Shown: in pieces, positions 43,359 through 46,024 of the stretch
How the letters are laid out: each line of letters starts with the position of its first letter
Numbering within the stretch: position 1 is the first letter of the stretch
NCBI RefSeq assembly: GCF_001665685.1
Contig: NZ_LZTB01000024.1
Span: 1 to 46,024, forward strand
Length of the DNA stretch: 46,024 nt
Direction: 5' to 3'
From: Mycobacterium sp. 852013-50091_SCH5140682
GTDB taxonomy: Bacteria; Actinomycetota; Actinomycetes; Mycobacteriales; Mycobacteriaceae
Program-made: the position numbers and the translations under genes
Notes under the pieces: generated by a model
Database searches by the model: none
What the model saw: only the letters and a program-made list of their open reading frames with translations
Told to the model about the DNA's origin: nothing

Positions 43359-44009
43359 ATGGCGACTGCGTCGAAGAAGGCCGTTGCGCTGGCGGCTGCG
43401 GCGCTGGTGTTGACGTCGTGTACGCATCTGGTCGACGGTCATCCGGTGGCCTCTCAAGACCTGCTGGCGGCCGCGAAAACCGGGGAGCTCAAATGCAACC
43501 CGGTTGACGCGCCGCTGGTCACGGTGCCCCGGGTGGATGCCGACGAGCCCACCATCAGGATTCCGCAGCCTCCCGGCTGGGAGCGGGTGGAAGGCCGCGA
43601 CACCGATCTGCTGCGCTACACGATGAGTAACGCGAGCCTGCAGAACGGCAATTTCAAGCCGACCATCGTGATCGCGCTGGAAAGTGTCGCCGATGCGATG
43701 ACGCCCGACGAGGTGTTCGCCGCACAGCGCAAGTCGATTGGGACGCTTGGCGTGCCCGAGAGCGCCATGAAGGTCGACAACATCACCATCTGCGGGCTGC
43801 CGGCGCAGACCGTGAATTACCAGATACCGCAGATGGGTGTGCTGCAGCCGCACCCGGCCATCGCGCTGTTCGTGGCCTACCGCAGTGAACTGCGCACGTA
43901 CTGCGCAGGATTGACGGTGCAGACCACGGCCCCTGACAACCTGACGTACAAGCGTGACTCCGAGATGATGGTGTCGGGCTTTCAGGTGCTGCCGGTCAAG
44001 AACCCCTAG
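43359..44009 (+). CDS. LpqN/LpqT family lipoprotein
   Basis: A 216-residue secreted lipoprotein. The signal segment (KKAVALAAAALVL) ends in the lipobox LTSC with Cys21 as the lipidated residue. The mature part matches the LpqN family: IRIPQPPGWERVEGRDTDLLRY, KPTIVIALESVADAMTPDEVFAAQRKS and CGLPAQTVNYQIP. In M. tuberculosis LpqN binds periplasmic enzymes and lipid carriers of envelope synthesis; here the partner is unknown. The ATG at 43359 is set by the signal peptide; the open frame runs back into purH but only by chance. Convergent with the hydrolase gene, 6 bases apart. Confidence 0.88.
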   Translation: MATASKKAVALAAAALVLTSCTHLVDGHPVASQDLLAAAKTGELKCNPVDAPLVTVPRVDADEPTIRIPQPPGWERVEGRDTDLLRYTMSNASLQNGNFKPTIVIALESVADAMTPDEVFAAQRKSIGTLGVPESAMKVDNITICGLPAQTVNYQIPQMGVLQPHPAIALFVAYRSELRTYCAGLTVQTTAPDNLTYKRDSEMMVSGFQVLPVKNP

Positions 44010-44015
44010 CCGGCG

Positions 44016-45056
44016 TCAGGCGCTGACTTCGTCCTGCGCCTCGGCCGTCACGAATTCGATGAACGACGTGATCTCGTCGACGGCTCGACGGGCGTCTGGG
44101 TTAACGTCGAAGCTGAGCTGGAACATGTGCATTGCCCGTTCCCACACCTGAACCCACACGGGAATCCCGTCTGCGGTGAGCCGGTCGGCCAGGGCGAAGG
44201 CGTCGTTGAGCAGCATTTCGTGGGTGCCGACCTGAAGCAGGAATGGCCCAAGGCCGTGCAGGTCGGCTTCCGGTGGCATGACGGGGGTGGGCCGGGTGCC
44301 GTTGACGGTCGCGAACACGTCGTAGATGAACTTGACCGTCATGAATGGGAACATCACATCCCGATGTTGTTGCAGCGCACGGTATTTGAGCTGCATGTCC
44401 GACGAGGTCAACGGCGAGAGCAGCACCTGACCGGCAGGCGGCACCAGGCCGGCGTCGCGGGCGGCGATGGCGGTGTCGGCCGCGATCAGCCCGCCTGCCG
44501 AATCACCGGCCAGCACAATGCGATTGGGCTGGTAGCCCAGTGAGAGCACGTACCGGTAGGCGTCGAGGCCGTCGGCGACCGCCTCCTCGATGCCTGCCTG
44601 CGGGGCAAGTCGGTAGCCCACGTTCAACACGCGGGCGCCGGTGCTGGCCGACAGTTTCGAGACGAACCGTCGGTGTGAGTTCAGCCCGAGCGTCACCAGC
44701 GCCGAGCCGTGCATGTACACGATCACCTGCTCGGAATCGAGCGCTTGACCCGCGTCGCTCGTCGCGCGCGCAGCAGGTGCCACCACCCACTCCGCCGGAC
44801 AATTGGGTAGCGCAACCGGCGTCACCTCGGTACCCGGCAGCGCCGGGACGACGCGCAGCGGGCGGTCGATCACGTCGAGATGAGCGCGTTGCAGCAGCGC
44901 CGGTGCGACGCGATTGACGGCTAGGCCGATCAGCGTCAACAGGCCCAGCAACGGTCGGAAGAATATCGCCGACCCCACGCCGAGGGCTCTGGACTGCCAG
45001 GCGGCTGGTCCGAAGTGCGCTGTTGTCGGCCGAGAATGCCAATCTAGCGAATTCAC
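44016..45056 (-). CDS. Alpha/beta hydrolase, hormone-sensitive lipase type
   Basis: A 346-residue esterase/lipase. The nucleophile lies in GDSAGGLIAADTAI, the His in the C-terminal AMHMFQL segment, and the Asp is expected before it in GVTHEMLLNDA-like context (VGTHEMLLNDA). The oxyanion loop, usually HGGG, reads YMHGSALVTLG here, a departure that may alter activity. N-terminal hydrophobic stretch IFFRPLLGLLTLIGLAV (about 31-47) may anchor it to the membrane. The GTG at 45056 has no strong ribosome site. Substrates of this family are acyl esters; which one is unknown. Confidence 0.85.
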   Translation of the reverse strand: MNSLDWHSRPTTAHFGPAAWQSRALGVGSAIFFRPLLGLLTLIGLAVNRVAPALLQRAHLDVIDRPLRVVPALPGTEVTPVALPNCPAEWVVAPAARATSDAGQALDSEQVIVYMHGSALVTLGLNSHRRFVSKLSASTGARVLNVGYRLAPQAGIEEAVADGLDAYRYVLSLGYQPNRIVLAGDSAGGLIAADTAIAARDAGLVPPAGQVLLSPLTSSDMQLKYRALQQHRDVMFPFMTVKFIYDVFATVNGTRPTPVMPPEADLHGLGPFLLQVGTHEMLLNDAFALADRLTADGIPVWVQVWERAMHMFQLSFDVNPDARRAVDEITSFIEFVTAEAQDEVSA

Positions 45057-45106
45057 GATACCGAGGGTATCGGGTAACTCCGTTCAGGCAAAAACGCGAC
45101 GTCGGC

Positions 45107-46024
45107 TCAGGGCATCACGATGGTGGCCTGAGCATCGATGACCTTGTTGATGTCGGTCAGCGAGCTCATGTCGCGGTACAGCGAGTCGGCGTTGATCTGC
45201 AGCACGAACGCCCCACCCGGGATCGGCATCGTCACCGTCTTCTGGGTGATCGCTCGGCGCCGGCCGTCCTTGACGTAGGAGCCGCCGAGGGACACCGACG
45301 GGAATCCGTTGAGATTGCCGCGGGTGACCCCGCCGACCGGCTCGTACTCCGCGAGGTTCTGCAGTTCGTTCGGCGCGAACTCGAGCAGCTTGTTGGTGTC
45401 GACGTCACCGACGAGCTTGGAGATCAACGAGATCACCGACGGCGGATCCGTCGGGGTCACGCTGTCGTTGACGATCGCCGAATAGGCCCACGCCGGAGTG
45501 CGGTTGCCCGCGTCGGTCCACGGCGGCGGGGTGGGCATGGTGAACACCGGTGCGCCGGGGTCGGCGCGGTGAATGGGCGTTTCGGCGATCTTGTTGTCGC
45601 GGATGTAGTCGGCGATGGTGTACGAGTGGCCGGGCGGCTGCGGGGGCGTGGAGGCCGTCGTCGTCGGGCTCGTGGACGCCGCGGCTGTGGTGGTCTGCGG
45701 CCCGGGAGGAACCTCGTCGCCACCCGAGGTCACCGCCAGCGTGACACCGCCGACGATCAGGACGACCGCAGCGACTGCGCCCGCGATCAGCAGGCCTTTG
45801 CGTTTGCCACCCGACTTCTTCACCGGTGCCACGTACGGCAGCGGCGGCGGGCCGAAGTTGGTCGCGGGCGCAGGCATCGGAGGATTGGTCGGTGGTTTGC
45901 GGGGAGGCTCTGCGACGGACCACGACGAGGTGAAGACCGGGGGCTCCGACGGCGGTGTGGGCCGCGGCGCCGGTGCGCTCGACGGATTCGACGGGGACGT
46001 CGGCCGCGGCGGCGGGGGCATGGG
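45107..46024 (-). CDS. Membrane-anchored LpqN/LpqT-like protein, 5' end cut by the window
   Basis: At least 305 residues are visible. A Pro/Ser/Thr-rich cytoplasmic segment (about 1-65) precedes a basic stretch (KKSGGKRKG), one membrane helix (LLIAGAVAAVVLIVGGVTLAV, about 73-93), a second Thr/Pro-rich linker (100-130), and an extracellular domain resembling LpqN/LpqT (HSYTIADYIRDN, PTPPPWTDAG, ending in a DINKVIDAQATIVMP pattern). The reading frame is open to the window edge and a Pro-rich start is usual for such proteins, so the true start is probably outside. It differs from its neighbour at 43359 by a helix anchor instead of a lipobox. Confidence 0.75.
   Translation of the reverse strand, partial: PMPPPPRPTSPSNPSSAPAPRPTPPSEPPVFTSSWSVAEPPRKPPTNPPMPAPATNFGPPPLPYVAPVKKSGGKRKGLLIAGAVAAVVLIVGGVTLAVTSGGDEVPPGPQTTTAAASTSPTTTASTPPQPPGHSYTIADYIRDNKIAETPIHRADPGAPVFTMPTPPPWTDAGNRTPAWAYSAIVNDSVTPTDPPSVISLISKLVGDVDTNKLLEFAPNELQNLAEYEPVGGVTRGNLNGFPSVSLGGSYVKDGRRRAITQKTVTMPIPGGAFVLQINADSLYRDMSSLTDINKVIDAQATIVMP

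Overview
The window is chromosomal DNA from a fast-growing mycobacterium (Mycolicibacterium type). Composition is high GC with G/C-ending codons, GTG starts are frequent, and lipobox lipoproteins of the LpqN and PknH_C families are present. The gene order fpg-like / SDR / pgi / chorismate mutase / uvrD1 / M23 peptidase / sucC-sucD / LLM enzyme / 34-kDa antigen / membrane protein / purN-purH follows the M. tuberculosis segment Rv0940c-Rv0957, as I remember it, with several insertions. No rRNA, tRNA, IS element, prophage or CRISPR array was seen.

Left third (1-14.2 kb): a ROK regulator; an LLM-family flavin/F420 oxidoreductase with a KstR-type palindrome in front; a GAF-ANTAR protein next to a STAS-HATPase (anti-sigma-like) protein that is preceded by a short CheB-like fragment; an MFS transporter; an AurF-type diiron oxygenase with a DUF4873-like tail; an orphan cobF; a small YvlD-type membrane protein; a FUSC-family membrane protein; an Fpg/Nei glycosylase; a CoA-transferase / methylmalonyl-CoA-decarboxylase-like pair; and a DHA2-type MFS pump.

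Middle (14.2-29.2 kb): a short-chain dehydrogenase with a likely leaderless promoter; pgi, whose codon usage is strikingly unlike its neighbours; a succinate-semialdehyde dehydrogenase; an OafA-type acyltransferase; azlCD with a divergent Lrp/AsnC regulator; chorismate mutase; the helicase uvrD1; a tightly coupled three-gene operon (M23 peptidase plus two membrane proteins); and sucCD. Two copies of one ~60-bp palindromic element sit in convergent intergenic gaps, after the SDR gene and after sucD.

Right third (29.2-46 kb): an S9 peptidase behind a TetR regulator with a perfect 21-bp-arm double operator; two tandem ATPases of the archaeal-ATPase/wHTH type; a thiolase-fold protein lacking both catalytic cysteines; a PknH_C-type lipoprotein; a second LLM enzyme with the identical 14-bp KstR-type site; an SfnG-like monooxygenase; the 34-kDa antigen family protein and a large membrane protein; purN-purH; an LpqN-type lipoprotein; an HSL-type hydrolase; and a partial membrane-anchored LpqN/LpqT-like protein cut by the window edge.

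The best leads are the paired KstR-type sites at two LLM enzymes 35 kb apart, the tandem ATPase locus with its own direct repeats and an operator overlapping its stop codon, the codon-usage break in pgi, the repeated palindromic element, and the Thr-x-x-Ile repeats in the M23 operon.
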